DNA of 64,000 nucleotides from Firmicutes bacterium OM04-13BH (GCA_003481745.1 QULP01000009.1:1-64000), one strand, 5' to 3'; counted from the first letter of the stretch, positions 43,911-54,000 are shown. The notes: generated by a model from the sequence alone, not told the origin. Made by a program: numbers and translations.

Positions 43911-45578
43911 ATGGAAAGAAAATGGTGGCACAATAAAGTTGCTTATCAGATTTATCCGAAGAGCTTTTATGATTCCAACGGCGACGGAATCGGTGATTTG
44001 CCAGGAATCACCTTAAAATTAGATTATTTAAAAGAATTAGGAGTAGACATTGTCTGGATTTCTCCAATTTACTCTTCTCCATTTGCAGACCAGGGATATG
44101 ATATCTCTGACTACTATCAAATTGACCCTTGCTTCGGCACAATGGATGACATGGATCATCTTTTAAAAGAAGCCAAAAAACGTGACATGTATATCTTAAT
44201 GGACCTGGTTGTAAATCACTGTTCTGATGAACATGAATGGTTTGAAAAAGCCTGTAAAGACCCTGACGGAGAATATGGAAACTTCTTCTATATTGAAGAC
44301 CGCAAAGAGGGAGAACTTCCATGTAACTGGAGAAGTTATTTTGGAGGTCCGGTCTGGGAACCACTTCCAGGACATCCTGACAAGCAGTACATGCATGTAT
44401 TTCACAAAAAACAGCCGGATTTAAACTGGGAAAATCCAAAAGTCCGCGAAGAAGTTTACAAAAACATCAACTGGTGGTTAGATAAAGGACTTGGCGGTTT
44501 CCGTATTGATGCTATCATCAACATCAAAAAGAAACTTCCTTATAAAGACTACACGGTAGACCGCGATGATAATTTAAGCTGTATCGACCAGATGCTTGCT
44601 GATGCAAAGGGTGTTGGTGAATTTTTAGGCGAAATGCGTGACAAAACCTTTAAGCCTCATAATGCATTTACCGTCGGTGAAGTTTTTAATGAAAAAGACG
44701 AAGAGCTTCCGGATTTCATCGGAGATAACGGCTACTTCTCTTCCATGTTTGATTTTGCCGGCACTTCCTTTGGAAAAAGTGATAAAGGCTGGTATGCAAA
44801 TACCCGCATTACTCCAGATGATTATAAAAAATGTTGTTTCCACTCTCAGAAAAGAATCGGTTCGATCGGATTTTTATCTAACATTATTGAAAATCATGAT
44901 GAACCACGTGGTGTCAGCTATTATATTCCGGAAGGAGAGTGTTCCGACCAAAGCAAAAAAATGCTGGCTACATTATACTTCATACTTCGTGGACTTCCGT
45001 TCATCTATCAAGGACAGGAAATTGGTATGGAAAATCTCGGTGTAATTCCTTTTGAAAAAGTTGATGACGTTTCCGCACTTGACCAGTACCATGTAGCAAT
45101 AGAAGCCGGATACTCCGAAGAAGAAGCCTTAAAAATTATTTCCCTTTATAACCGCGATAATGCAAGAACTCCGGTTCAGTGGAATGCCGGCACAAATGCC
45201 GGATTTACAACAGGCACCCCATGGCTGATGGTAAACCCGAACTATACCCAGATTAATGTAGAAAGCCAGTTACATGATGACCATTCAATTCTTTCTTATT
45301 ATAAGAAATTAATCGCACTTAGAAAGGATCCTGCTTATCAGGAAACAATCGTTTATGGTGATGTCATTCCGTATCTTGAAGATACCCATAACCTGATGGC
45401 TTATTACAGAAAAGGAGACAAGACGCTTCTTGTTATCGGAAACTATCAGACACAAGAACAGACCATTGCTCTTCCAGCTCCATATAAATCCGTTCTCTTA
45501 AACAACTATAATGATGTTGTATTAAACGGAAACGAAGTAACACTTCATGGATATCAGGCTTTAATTTTAGAACTTTAA
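43911..45578 (+). CDS. GH13 alpha-glucosidase (oligo-1,6-glucosidase type)
   Basis: The 555-residue cytoplasmic enzyme has the (beta/alpha)8 barrel with DLVVNHCSDEHEWF, nucleophile Asp200 in GFRIDAI, acid/base Glu257 in TVGEVFN and the third Asp in IENHDEPR, then a beta domain. It splits glucose from malto- or isomalto-oligosaccharides. Ala after the nucleophile (IDAI) where many isomaltases have Val makes the exact bond preference uncertain. AGGAGG supports the start. It pairs with malQ downstream. Confidence 0.93.
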   Translation: MERKWWHNKVAYQIYPKSFYDSNGDGIGDLPGITLKLDYLKELGVDIVWISPIYSSPFADQGYDISDYYQIDPCFGTMDDMDHLLKEAKKRDMYILMDLVVNHCSDEHEWFEKACKDPDGEYGNFFYIEDRKEGELPCNWRSYFGGPVWEPLPGHPDKQYMHVFHKKQPDLNWENPKVREEVYKNINWWLDKGLGGFRIDAIINIKKKLPYKDYTVDRDDNLSCIDQMLADAKGVGEFLGEMRDKTFKPHNAFTVGEVFNEKDEELPDFIGDNGYFSSMFDFAGTSFGKSDKGWYANTRITPDDYKKCCFHSQKRIGSIGFLSNIIENHDEPRGVSYYIPEGECSDQSKKMLATLYFILRGLPFIYQGQEIGMENLGVIPFEKVDDVSALDQYHVAIEAGYSEEEALKIISLYNRDNARTPVQWNAGTNAGFTTGTPWLMVNPNYTQINVESQLHDDHSILSYYKKLIALRKDPAYQETIVYGDVIPYLEDTHNLMAYYRKGDKTLLVIGNYQTQEQTIALPAPYKSVLLNNYNDVVLNGNEVTLHGYQALILEL

Positions 45579-45592
45579 TTTTTATTAAAAAT

Positions 45593-45653
45593 GCTTCTCC
45601 CTGTGTTAGAATATCTTTATTCACACATAGCTCTAACCAGGAAGAAGCTTTTT
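45593..45653 (+). terminator. Terminator or attenuator between the glucosidase gene and malQ
   Basis: GCTTCTCCCTGTGTTAGA pairs with TCTAACCAGGAAGAAGC with small bulges and is followed by TTTTT. It may reduce read-through into malQ. Confidence 0.65.
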
Positions 45654-45680
45654 GCGACAAAAGAAAGGAGTTTTTATATT

Positions 45681-47171
45681 ATGAGAGAAAGTGGTATTTT
45701 ACTACCGATATCCAGCCTGCCGTCCCAATACGGCATCGGCTGTTTTTCAAAAGAAGCTTATGAATTTGTAGACCAACTGGCTTTGGCCAATCAAAAATAC
45801 TGGCAGATTCTGCCACTTGGACCAACCAGTTACGGAGATTCCCCGTATCAGTCTTTTTCCACTTATGCCGGAAATCCTTATTTTATCGATTTAAATACCT
45901 TAATCGAAGAAGGCGTTCTGACTAAAAAAGAATGTGATCTTGCTGATTTTGGTTCGGATTCTCGTTTTATTGATTACGGAAAACTTTATAAAGCCCGCTA
46001 CAAACTGCTTCGAAAAGCTTATGAAAGAAGCAATATTTCCCAAAACCCAGAATTTCGGACATTCCAGGAAGAAAATGCATGGTGGCTCGACGATTACGCC
46101 TTATTTATGGCTGTAAAAGGATTCTTTCAAGACGAATGTTGGGATAAGTGGCCGGAGGATATCAAAAAACGTTACGGATATGCCCTTGATTATTACCGCG
46201 AACAGCTTTATTTTGAAATTGAATTCCAGAAATACATGCAATTTGAATTTTCCATTCAATGGAAAAAATTAAAAACTTATGCAAATGAAAACGGTATCCG
46301 CATCATCGGTGATATCCCGATTTACGTTGCTTATGACAGTGCAGATACCTGGGCTCATCCGGAACTCTTTCAGTTAGATGAAGAAAATGTTCCTCTTGCG
46401 GTTGCCGGATGCCCTCCGGACGGGTTTGCCGCTGACGGACAGCTATGGGGAAATCCGCTTTATCGCTGGGATTATCACCGCCGGACCGGTTATACATGGT
46501 GGATGCAGCGTCTTTCTTACGCATTTTATCTCTATGATGTAGTCAGAATCGACCATTTCCGTGGCTTTGATGAATATTTCTCTATCCCTTATGGAGATAC
46601 CACTGCAAGAAACGGTCATTGGGAAAAAGGTCCCGGAATTGAATTATTCCACCGTATGAAAGAAGTTCTCGGTGAACGTGACGTCATCGCAGAAGACTTA
46701 GGTTATGTAACGGATAGTGTCCGCCAGATGGTTTTTGAAAGCGGATTTCCAGGCATGAAAGTTTTTGAATTTGCCTTTGATTCCAGAGATACCGGATGTG
46801 CAGGTGATTACCTGCCACATAATTATCCGGTCAACTCTGTTGTCTATACCGGAACTCATGATAATGCGACTTTAATCGGATGGTATCAGGACATCCCAAA
46901 AGAGGGCAGAGAAATGTTACGCGATTATATTCATGATTATACAACTTCTGACCGCAGTCTGCACTGGTCAGTTATCTGCCGTGTTATGGGAAGCCCTGCA
47001 CGTATCTGTATGATTCCAATGCAGGATTATCTGGGACTTAATAACACCTGCCGAATCAATACTCCATCTACTTTAGGAACCAACTGGAAATGGCGTCTCT
47101 TAGATGGAGAATTTACTTCGGATTTACAAAATAAAATCAAAAAATTAGTTCGGATTTATCAAAGAAACTAA
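45681..47171 (+). CDS. malQ: 4-alpha-glucanotransferase
   Basis: The 496-residue GH77 enzyme has the catalytic Asp in VVRIDHFRGFDEYF, Glu in VIAEDLGYVT and Asp in YTGTHDNATLIGW, plus the N-terminal RESGILLPISSLPSQYGIGCF. It rearranges maltodextrins and feeds glucose and phosphorylase substrates. AAAGGAG lies 10 bases before the chosen ATG. It works with the preceding glucosidase in starch oligosaccharide use. Confidence 0.95.
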   Translation: MRESGILLPISSLPSQYGIGCFSKEAYEFVDQLALANQKYWQILPLGPTSYGDSPYQSFSTYAGNPYFIDLNTLIEEGVLTKKECDLADFGSDSRFIDYGKLYKARYKLLRKAYERSNISQNPEFRTFQEENAWWLDDYALFMAVKGFFQDECWDKWPEDIKKRYGYALDYYREQLYFEIEFQKYMQFEFSIQWKKLKTYANENGIRIIGDIPIYVAYDSADTWAHPELFQLDEENVPLAVAGCPPDGFAADGQLWGNPLYRWDYHRRTGYTWWMQRLSYAFYLYDVVRIDHFRGFDEYFSIPYGDTTARNGHWEKGPGIELFHRMKEVLGERDVIAEDLGYVTDSVRQMVFESGFPGMKVFEFAFDSRDTGCAGDYLPHNYPVNSVVYTGTHDNATLIGWYQDIPKEGREMLRDYIHDYTTSDRSLHWSVICRVMGSPARICMIPMQDYLGLNNTCRINTPSTLGTNWKWRLLDGEFTSDLQNKIKKLVRIYQRN

Positions 47172-47196
47172 CTTTTACAAAGTGTTTAAACATGCA

Positions 47197-47234
47197 AAAA
47201 CCGCAGTATCATTTTCTCTTGATACTGCGGTTTT
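47197..47234. terminator. Bidirectional terminator between malQ and the dnaJ-like gene
   Basis: A perfect 15-bp stem AAAACCGCAGTATCA/TGATACTGCGGTTTT with an 8-base loop and T-runs lies between two convergent genes. Confidence 0.93.
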
Positions 47235-47236
47235 CC

Positions 47237-48235
47237 TTATGCTACTGACCGATTATCTTGTTTTTTTTTGCATAGTGCTTCAAATTCTTTTAATTTCTGC
47301 CGTGCTTCTACACTTAAATCCGTTGGAACCAAGATTTCTACTTCTGCATACTGATCTCCATGTACCGAAGCATCTTTCATCGATACAATTCCTTTTCCTC
47401 TTAAACGGATTTTCGTTCCGGATTGTGTTCCTGGACGAATCTTACAGATGACATTTCCATAAAGGGTCTTTACCATAGCCTCTCCGCCAAATACTGCGGT
47501 TGTAAACGGAACCTGAACTTTTGTATAGACATCCATTCCTTTTCGTTCATAGCCGGATTTTTCCATGACCGTTACTTTTAACAGTAAATCTCCTGCCTCA
47601 GCGCCTCCGCTTCCCGGGTGTCCTTTTCCTCTTAAACGGATACTCTTTCCGGTTTCAATTCCTGCCGGAATATGCACCTCCAAAGTCTGTGTCTGACCAT
47701 TTTGTAAAGACAGGCGGATTCTCTTATCACAGCCAAATGCCGCTTCATCAAATGTAACGGTCACTTCTGCATTCAAATCCTCACCTTTTTGTGCGAAATC
47801 CGCTCCAAAACCGCCTCCAAAGCCATTTCCAAAACCGCCTTGATAGAAGCTGCTCTTGCTTCTTCTTCCACTTCTCTGTCCTCCATGGAACATATCCCCG
47901 AAAATATCCCCAAAGATATCCCCCATATCATCGGAATTAAAATGGTACGCTCTTTGATATCCTCCATTTTGATTTTGCGACTGATAAGTTCCGCCGCCGG
48001 CTCCCTCATCAAACGCAGCATGACCAAACTGGTCATATAATTTTCTTTTTTCTTTATCACTTAAAACAGAATATGCCTCTGTAACTTCTTTAAATTTTTT
48101 TTCAGCATCCGCATCGCCTGAATTTGTATCCGGATGATATTTCTTCGCAAGTTTTCGGTATGCCTTCTTAATCGCATTTTCATCTGCATTTTTCGACACT
48201 CCCAACACTTCATAATAATCTCGTTTTACAGCCAT
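47237..48235 (-). CDS. DnaJ-like co-chaperone without zinc fingers (CbpA type)
   Basis: The 332-residue protein has a J domain (1-70; [23 protein letters not shown] with the HPD motif), a Gly/Arg/Phe-rich linker (about 75-145) and the two C-terminal substrate-binding domains (about 150-325). The CxxCxGxG zinc repeats of DnaJ are absent, so it is CbpA/DnaJ2-like. It stimulates DnaK. GGAGGAGG supports the start; no dnaK or grpE is adjacent. Confidence 0.93.
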   Translation of the reverse strand: MAVKRDYYEVLGVSKNADENAIKKAYRKLAKKYHPDTNSGDADAEKKFKEVTEAYSVLSDKEKRKLYDQFGHAAFDEGAGGGTYQSQNQNGGYQRAYHFNSDDMGDIFGDIFGDMFHGGQRSGRRSKSSFYQGGFGNGFGGGFGADFAQKGEDLNAEVTVTFDEAAFGCDKRIRLSLQNGQTQTLEVHIPAGIETGKSIRLRGKGHPGSGGAEAGDLLLKVTVMEKSGYERKGMDVYTKVQVPFTTAVFGGEAMVKTLYGNVICKIRPGTQSGTKIRLRGKGIVSMKDASVHGDQYAEVEILVPTDLSVEARQKLKEFEALCKKKQDNRSVA

Positions 48236-48358
48236 TGTTTCCTCCTCCTTCCGTTTTTTGTTCTATTTGTAATATAACACCAGTGTTTTTTTCTGTCAAG
48301 TTTCTTATTTTTATTTCACATTTTTTTCACAACTTTTCACTTTATCCCCATAAACCTA

Positions 48359-48387
48359 TTGACAAACTATGTTTTTAGTGGTACTAT
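48359..48387 (+). promoter_or_regulatory. Promoter of cooS
   Basis: TTGACA and TACTAT are separated by 17 bases, about 42 bases before the cooS start codon. The rest of 48,236-48,429 shows no further gene. Confidence 0.7.
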
Positions 48388-48429
48388 CTCGTTAACCAAA
48401 AACCAAGTAATTTAGTGGAGAATTAATTT

Positions 48430-50544
48430 ATGGAAAATAAAAATACAACTGATGAAACATTTAACACCGTTATTGAACCACATAATCACAGAGCCATTAT
48501 CGGCTTTGATAAAAACGGAATCCCAAAGGTTTTAGTACCGGTCAGCGGTCATACTCATAAACATATTGATGAAAACGGCAACGAATATGAACACAGCCAT
48601 GAAGAAGTCTTTACCGAGGACTACAGGAAAGCGGTTTCTGCTTACCGCAAAACCTTTCCAACCAAACAGGATGTGCTTGATAATGTTCCAGACCCTGCTG
48701 TAAAAGAAATGATGCTTCGAATGGAACAGCTTGGATATGACACTGCATTTGACCGTTTTGATAAACAACAGCCACAATGTACCTTTGGTTTAAGCGGAAC
48801 CTGCTGTCGTATCTGTAACATGGGTCCTTGTAAAATCACCCCGAAGTCTCCTCGCGGAGTCTGTGGTGCAGATGCCGACTTAATTGTCGCAAGAAATCTT
48901 CTGCGTGGTGCTGCTGCCGGTGCTGCCCAACACGGGATGCACGCCAGAGAATTGCTCTTAATGTTAAAATGGGCTGCCCAGGGCAAACTTGACCTTCCCA
49001 TCATCGGAGAATACAAAGTACGCTCCATGGCAGAAGCCTTCGGAATCAAAACTAAAAAACGTACGTTAAAAAACATTGCAATTGACCTTGCAGATACTCT
49101 GCTTGATGATTTATCCAGAACCGAGCCGGATGAATACAAAGTCATTTCTGCCTGTGCAACTCCAGAACGCCAGAAAGTATGGAAAGACCTTGATATTCTT
49201 CCAATCAGTGCTTACCACGAAGTTTTTGAAGCTTATCATAAAACCGGATGTGCGACAGATGGCGACTGGGAAAGTGTTATGAAACAGTTTTTGCGCTGTG
49301 GACTCGCTTTTACTTTTAGCGGGGTCGTTTCCACTTCCATTGCAACAGATGCCCTGCTCGGGGTCGGTGACCGTGTCACTTCCAAAGTAAATATCGGTGC
49401 CCTCAAAAAAGGCTATGTCAACATTGCAGTTCACGGACATCTTCCGGTTCTGGTAAAAGAAATTGTAAAAGCCGGACAAAGTGAAGAACTCTTAAACCTT
49501 GCAAAAGAAAAAGGAGCAAAAGGTATCCAGTTTTATGGAATCTGCTGTTCCGGTCTCTCCGCAATGTACCGCTATGAAGGAGTCATTCCTCTTTCTAATG
49601 CTGTCAGCGCAGAACTGGTACTTGGAACAGGTGCGCTTGACCTCTGGGTTGCCGACGTACAGGAAGTTTATCCGGCTATCATGGATGTAGCACGCTGTTT
49701 TAAAACAACGGTTGTTACTACTCATGATTCTGCCCGCCTTCCAGGTGCAGAACACATCGGATATGACCACCATCACTCCAATGTTGCCGAAACCAAAGCA
49801 ATTGCAAAACGGATTGTCATGCGTGCCATCGAAAGTTTTGAAGCAAGAAAAGGCATTCCGGTCTTTATTCCAAAACACGAAGTGGAAGCAGAAGTCGGAT
49901 TTTCTGTTGAATACATCTGTAAAAAATACGGCAGTTTCAAACCGATTGCCGACGCCATCCGCTCCGGCAAGATTCTCGGAGTAGTCAATATGGTTGGATG
50001 TAACAATCCAAAAGTCCTTTATGAAAAAGCAATCTTAGATGTCTGTGATGTACTGTTAAAAAATAACGTACTTATTATCACAAACGGATGTGCTTCCTTC
50101 CCTCTTATGAAAATGGGATACTGTCAGACTTCTGAATTTGCCTACAGTAAATGCGGGGATGGTTTAAGAGAATTTTTAAATCCGGATATGCCTCCCGTAT
50201 GGCATGTTGGAGAATGTATTGACAATACCCGTTCTTCTGGTATTTTCGGAGGAATTGCCGGTGAATTTAACAAAGCACTCTACGAAATGCCATTTGCTTT
50301 TTCCTCACCGGAATGGTCCAATGAAAAAGGAATCGATGCCGCTCTTGGCTTCCGCTTAAACGGAATCAGCTCCTACCATTGTGTAGAAGCTCCAATTCAC
50401 GGTTCTTCTAAAGTCATTGAGTTCTTAAAAGAAGGAACGAAAAAAACACTTCATTCTGCAATGATTGTCGATGCCGACCCTGTTGCACTTGGCGAAAAAA
50501 TTGTCGCAGATATGAAAGAAAAACGAAAACAATTAGGAATTTAA
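48430..50544 (+). CDS. cooS: Anaerobic carbon monoxide dehydrogenase catalytic subunit (CooS), variant
   Basis: The 704-residue protein (usual length about 630-640) matches Ni-CO dehydrogenase. Cys117 and Cys125 fit the D-cluster; Cys126, 129, 134 and 145 fit the B-cluster (GTCCRICNMGPC). For the C-cluster I see VHGH (335-337), GICC (Cys373), GCNN (Cys524), NGCA (Cys554), GECIDN (Cys596) and Lys633. The cysteine expected in the D-x-QC-x-x-P segment is Glu412 (DVQEVYP). A 60-residue N-terminal extension carries seven His in HNH, HTHKH and HSH. No cooF, cooC or acetyl-CoA synthase gene is near; an ABC importer follows. Confidence 0.92.
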   Translation: MENKNTTDETFNTVIEPHNHRAIIGFDKNGIPKVLVPVSGHTHKHIDENGNEYEHSHEEVFTEDYRKAVSAYRKTFPTKQDVLDNVPDPAVKEMMLRMEQLGYDTAFDRFDKQQPQCTFGLSGTCCRICNMGPCKITPKSPRGVCGADADLIVARNLLRGAAAGAAQHGMHARELLLMLKWAAQGKLDLPIIGEYKVRSMAEAFGIKTKKRTLKNIAIDLADTLLDDLSRTEPDEYKVISACATPERQKVWKDLDILPISAYHEVFEAYHKTGCATDGDWESVMKQFLRCGLAFTFSGVVSTSIATDALLGVGDRVTSKVNIGALKKGYVNIAVHGHLPVLVKEIVKAGQSEELLNLAKEKGAKGIQFYGICCSGLSAMYRYEGVIPLSNAVSAELVLGTGALDLWVADVQEVYPAIMDVARCFKTTVVTTHDSARLPGAEHIGYDHHHSNVAETKAIAKRIVMRAIESFEARKGIPVFIPKHEVEAEVGFSVEYICKKYGSFKPIADAIRSGKILGVVNMVGCNNPKVLYEKAILDVCDVLLKNNVLIITNGCASFPLMKMGYCQTSEFAYSKCGDGLREFLNPDMPPVWHVGECIDNTRSSGIFGGIAGEFNKALYEMPFAFSSPEWSNEKGIDAALGFRLNGISSYHCVEAPIHGSSKVIEFLKEGTKKTLHSAMIVDADPVALGEKIVADMKEKRKQLGI

Positions 50545-50566
50545 CTATAATTAAAGGAGTATAACC

Positions 50567-51532
50567 ATGAAATTCAAACGCTTACTTACATTTGCTTTAG
50601 CCGCTACACTTTCTTTTAGTGCTCTGACCGGCTGCGGTACCACAAATCCAGACTCTACCTCAGCCGCTGACACTACAAAAACAGACTCTTCAAAAACCAA
50701 TATTACCTTAGGCTATCTGCCAATCACACATGCACTGGCTGTGTTTGAGACAAAAGAACTTTTAGATAAAAAATCCGACAGCGATATTGAAGTCACTCTT
50801 CAAAAATTCAGTTCCTGGACGGATTTAATGGATGCACTGAACTCCGGAAAAATCGATGGTGCTTCTGTTCTCGTTGAACTTGCAATGGGAGCCGTAAGTA
50901 ACGGAATTGACTTAAAGGCTGCTGCTCTTGGTCATAAAGACGGAAATGTTGTCATCGTATCTGATGATATTTCAGATGTCCGTGATTTAAAAGGAAAAAC
51001 TTTTGCAATTCCTTCTAATCAGTCCTCACACAATATCTTATTAAATGACATGCTTGCACTTGGCGACTTAAGTATTGATGATATCAATGTGGTACAGCTT
51101 GCTCCATCTGAAATGCCTTCTTCCCTTGCAAGCGGTTCCATTGATGGATACTGTGTTGCAGAACCATTTGGCGCACAGGCTGTTGTACAGGGTTACGGTC
51201 ACGTATTATATGATTCCACTGATTTATGGCAGGATTCTATCTGCTGTGCACTCGTATTTAACGGCGGATTCCTTGATAAGAATAAAGAGGCCGCAGACGA
51301 ATTTCTTTCTACATACAAAGAAGCCGGAAGTTTATTGGACGAAGGAATCGCAAAAGAAGTAGCTGAAAAATACTTAGGACAGGACGAAAAAACTCTTGAT
51401 GTCTCATTAGAATGGATTCATTACGATGACCTTGACATCTCACTTGATGATTATGAACAATTAAGTGAAAAAGTAAAAGAATACGGAATCAACGATAATC
51501 CACCGTCCTACAATGATTTCATTTACCAGTAA
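50567..51532 (+). CDS. ABC substrate-binding lipoprotein (SsuA/NMT1 type)
   Basis: The 321-residue protein has a lipoprotein signal (lipobox LTGC, Cys22) and the two-lobed fold of the nitrate/sulfonate/thiamine-precursor group: TLGYLPITHALAVF, WTDLMDALNSGKIDGA, DLKGKTFAIPSNQSSHNILL and DGYCVAEPFGAQA. It delivers a small, probably anionic, compound to the permease. It begins 22 bases after cooS with site AAAGGAG. The ligand is unknown; its link to the CO dehydrogenase is the main clue. Confidence 0.9.
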   Translation: MKFKRLLTFALAATLSFSALTGCGTTNPDSTSAADTTKTDSSKTNITLGYLPITHALAVFETKELLDKKSDSDIEVTLQKFSSWTDLMDALNSGKIDGASVLVELAMGAVSNGIDLKAAALGHKDGNVVIVSDDISDVRDLKGKTFAIPSNQSSHNILLNDMLALGDLSIDDINVVQLAPSEMPSSLASGSIDGYCVAEPFGAQAVVQGYGHVLYDSTDLWQDSICCALVFNGGFLDKNKEAADEFLSTYKEAGSLLDEGIAKEVAEKYLGQDEKTLDVSLEWIHYDDLDISLDDYEQLSEKVKEYGINDNPPSYNDFIYQ

Positions 51533-51563
51533 ATCAGTATCCAGATTGTGAGGACAAAAGATT

Positions 51564-52343
51564 ATGTTAAAAAAGACAATACGAACGATTCTTTCTTTTG
51601 TGGTTGTAGTGGTGCTCTGGCAGACAGCCTGCACCCTCGCCCACACCAATGAAACCCTGTTTCCGTCTCCATATAAAGTATTACAGGCATTCATTCAGCT
51701 TTGTACGACCGGACTGCCGGGAAGTACTTCTTCTGTTATACTTCCTCTTCATATTGAAACCAGTCTTATTCGTTTTGCCATCGGTTATTTTTCATCTGCT
51801 GTTTCGGCAATTCTGCTTGGACTGTTACTTGGAAGTTTTCCGCGTGTATTTACCTTTATTAATCCGATTCTTCAGATTATCCGCCCGATTGCACCCGTTG
51901 CTTTCATGCCATTTATCGTATTCTGGTTTGGAATCGGTGATGTACCTGCAATTGTAATCATCTTTATCGCCGGATTTTTCCCAATTCTGCTCTCTGTTGT
52001 CAGTGCAGTTCAAAATGTCGATAAAATCTATTATAAAATCGCAGACAGCTTCGGTGTAAATAAAGTAAAAACATTATTTTGTATTATCTTTCCTGCCATT
52101 TTTACCCAGATTTCCAACGCACTTCGTCTGGCACTTGGAACTTCCTGGATTTTCCTTGTATCCGGTGAAATGGTTGGTTCTCAGTCCGGACTTGGTTTCC
52201 TGATTATGGATACAAAAAACTGCATGCGGTTTGACTCTTTACTTGCAACTATGTTAACTATCGGTGTCATCGGTTTTATCTTAGATGGATTTCTTCGGAT
52301 AGCTGAGAAACTGATTCGTACAAAATTCGGATTTGGAGCGTAA
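51564..52343 (+). CDS. ABC transporter permease (SsuC/TauC type)
   Basis: The 259-residue protein has about six membrane segments and the inner-membrane signature with the EAA-like loop DSFGVNKVKTLFCIIFPAIF, plus PIAPVAFMPFIVFWFGIG. The GAGGAC site precedes the start. Only one permease gene is present, so it acts as a homodimer. Confidence 0.93.
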   Translation: MLKKTIRTILSFVVVVVLWQTACTLAHTNETLFPSPYKVLQAFIQLCTTGLPGSTSSVILPLHIETSLIRFAIGYFSSAVSAILLGLLLGSFPRVFTFINPILQIIRPIAPVAFMPFIVFWFGIGDVPAIVIIFIAGFFPILLSVVSAVQNVDKIYYKIADSFGVNKVKTLFCIIFPAIFTQISNALRLALGTSWIFLVSGEMVGSQSGLGFLIMDTKNCMRFDSLLATMLTIGVIGFILDGFLRIAEKLIRTKFGFGA

Positions 52344-52346
52344 AAA

Positions 52347-53114
52347 ATGATAGATGTATCAAATGTAACAATTTCTTTTGAAGAAGAAAATCAAACTCAT
52401 GTCATTTTAGATGATGTTTCTTTAAATATTGAAAAAGGGGAATTTATCTGCCTGCTTGGACCATCCGGCTGTGGAAAATCTACTCTCTTAAATGCAATGG
52501 CGGGATTTTTAAAACCGACATCCGGCGAAATCAAAATCGAAAATCAGATTGTTCAGAAACCTTCCATGAAATATGTCACCATTTTTCAAAATTATGGATT
52601 GCTTCCATGGAGAACGGTACAAAAGAACGTAGAACTGGGACTTGAGACCCAAAAATACAGTAAAGAAAAGAAAGCCAAAATTGCATCTCATTATTTAAAA
52701 ATGGTTGGACTCGAACATGCTGCAAAAAAACGTCCGGCACAGCTTTCCGGTGGTATGCAGCAACGTGTCGCAATTGCCCGTGCCCTTGCCGTAGAACCGG
52801 ATATTTTATTTATGGACGAACCATTTGGTGCACTGGATGCCATCACTCGAATGAAACTTCAGACAGACATTCTGGAAATTGCACAGGACACAAAAAAGAC
52901 CGTAGTCTTTGTCACACATGATATTGAAGAAGCCGTCTTTCTTGCCGACCGAATTGTCATAATGTCCGCAAACCCCGGACGAATTAAGGCTCTCCTTACG
53001 GTACAGCTTCCAAAACACAGAGACCGTACTTCCAATGATTTCCTGATGATTCGTGATAAAGTCTACGAAATCTTTAATATGAAATCTCACGAAACAATTG
53101 AATACTATATTTAA
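52347..53114 (+). CDS. ABC transporter ATP-binding protein (SsuB/TauB type)
   Basis: The 255-residue ATPase has the Walker A GPSGCGKST (38-46), Q-loop IFQNYGLLPW, signature LSGGMQQR (133-140), Walker B ILFMDEPFGALDA and the switch His in FVTHDIEEA. It completes the importer that follows cooS; the gene starts 3 bases after the permease stop codon, and the cluster ends in a strong terminator. Confidence 0.95.
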   Translation: MIDVSNVTISFEEENQTHVILDDVSLNIEKGEFICLLGPSGCGKSTLLNAMAGFLKPTSGEIKIENQIVQKPSMKYVTIFQNYGLLPWRTVQKNVELGLETQKYSKEKKAKIASHYLKMVGLEHAAKKRPAQLSGGMQQRVAIARALAVEPDILFMDEPFGALDAITRMKLQTDILEIAQDTKKTVVFVTHDIEEAVFLADRIVIMSANPGRIKALLTVQLPKHRDRTSNDFLMIRDKVYEIFNMKSHETIEYYI

Positions 53115-53150
53115 AAAAGGCATTCGTTTTAATTATTTGTAAAGCATTCA

Positions 53151-53184
53151 AAAAAACCTCTCTGAAATCTCAGAGAGGTTTTTT
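53151..53184. terminator. Bidirectional terminator after the cooS-ABC operon
   Basis: A perfect stem AAAAAACCTCTCTGA/TCAGAGAGGTTTTTT with a short loop separates the ABC operon from the convergent tRNA gene. Confidence 0.93.
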
Positions 53185-53187
53185 ACA

Positions 53188-53260
53188 AGCTGCCTAGCGG
53201 ATTTGAACCGCCGACCTCCGCCTTACCAAGGCGACGCTCTACCAACTGAGCCAAGGCAGC
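53188..53260 (-). tRNA. tRNA-Thr (anticodon GGU)
   Basis: The minus strand folds as a full cloverleaf: acceptor GCTGCCT/AGGCAGC, D arm GCTC/GAGC, anticodon loop TTGGTAA (anticodon GGT) and T arm with TTCAAAT. CCA is not encoded. Confidence 0.95.
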
Positions 53261-53393
53261 CTGACTTGTGATATCACAAGCCGTTCATCACAATTACAGA
53301 TTCTAGCAAAAATTGTTTGAAATGTCAATACTTTTTGTAATATTTCTTTTATTTTTTATGTTAATGCAAAGATTCTTTTATGAGTCCTCTCAA

Positions 53394-53987
53394 TTAACGC
53401 GAATCCAGCGACAATTCTTTGATTTTGCCACGGATTCGCTGTAGTGCATTGTCAATTGATTTTGGTGTTTTTTCCATAAGTACTGCAATCTGCGTATAAG
53501 TCTTTCCTTCAAGATACAAATCCAGCACCTCGTTTTCAAATTCGCTTAAACATTCCCGAATTTTATTACGCATCTGCTCCGTATTTTCTCTGTCAATCAC
53601 AATCGTTTCCGGATTCTGCTGGCTGAAATCAAATGCTTCTAAAAGTGGAGAATCGTCTCCACTTAAAGAGACATACGCATTGAGTGGTTTATGTTTTTTC
53701 CTTCCTGAAACTTCGATTGCCTTACAAAGCTGCCGTACTACGCAGAGATTTGCAAACGTCGAAAACAGCGTATTTTTATCCGGCTGATAATCACGGACTG
53801 CCTGAAAGAGTCCAATCATTCCCTCCTGAATCAAATCTTCTGTCTCTCCACCTGCTAAAAACATCGCATGTGCCTTTTTTAAGACCAGCCCCTTATATTT
53901 GTTGAGCAGATACGTTTCCACGCTTTGGTTACCATTACGAAGCTGTACAATTAATTCTTCATCCGTATATTGTTGTAAATCTTTCAT
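53394..53987 (-). CDS. sigH: RNA polymerase sporulation sigma factor SigH (Spo0H type)
   Basis: The 197-residue sigma factor has region 2 (ETEDLIQEGMIGLFQAVRDYQPDKNTLFSTFANLCV) and region 4 (LDLYLEGKTYTQIAVLMEKTPKSIDNALQRIRGKI), which match SigH. SigH turns on early sporulation genes. Its position after rlmB, downstream of cysS and mrnC, is conserved in Clostridia. The site before the ATG is weak. Confidence 0.93.
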   Translation of the reverse strand: MKDLQQYTDEELIVQLRNGNQSVETYLLNKYKGLVLKKAHAMFLAGGETEDLIQEGMIGLFQAVRDYQPDKNTLFSTFANLCVVRQLCKAIEVSGRKKHKPLNAYVSLSGDDSPLLEAFDFSQQNPETIVIDRENTEQMRNKIRECLSEFENEVLDLYLEGKTYTQIAVLMEKTPKSIDNALQRIRGKIKELSLDSR

Positions 53988-54000
53988 CTTTTTATTTTCT

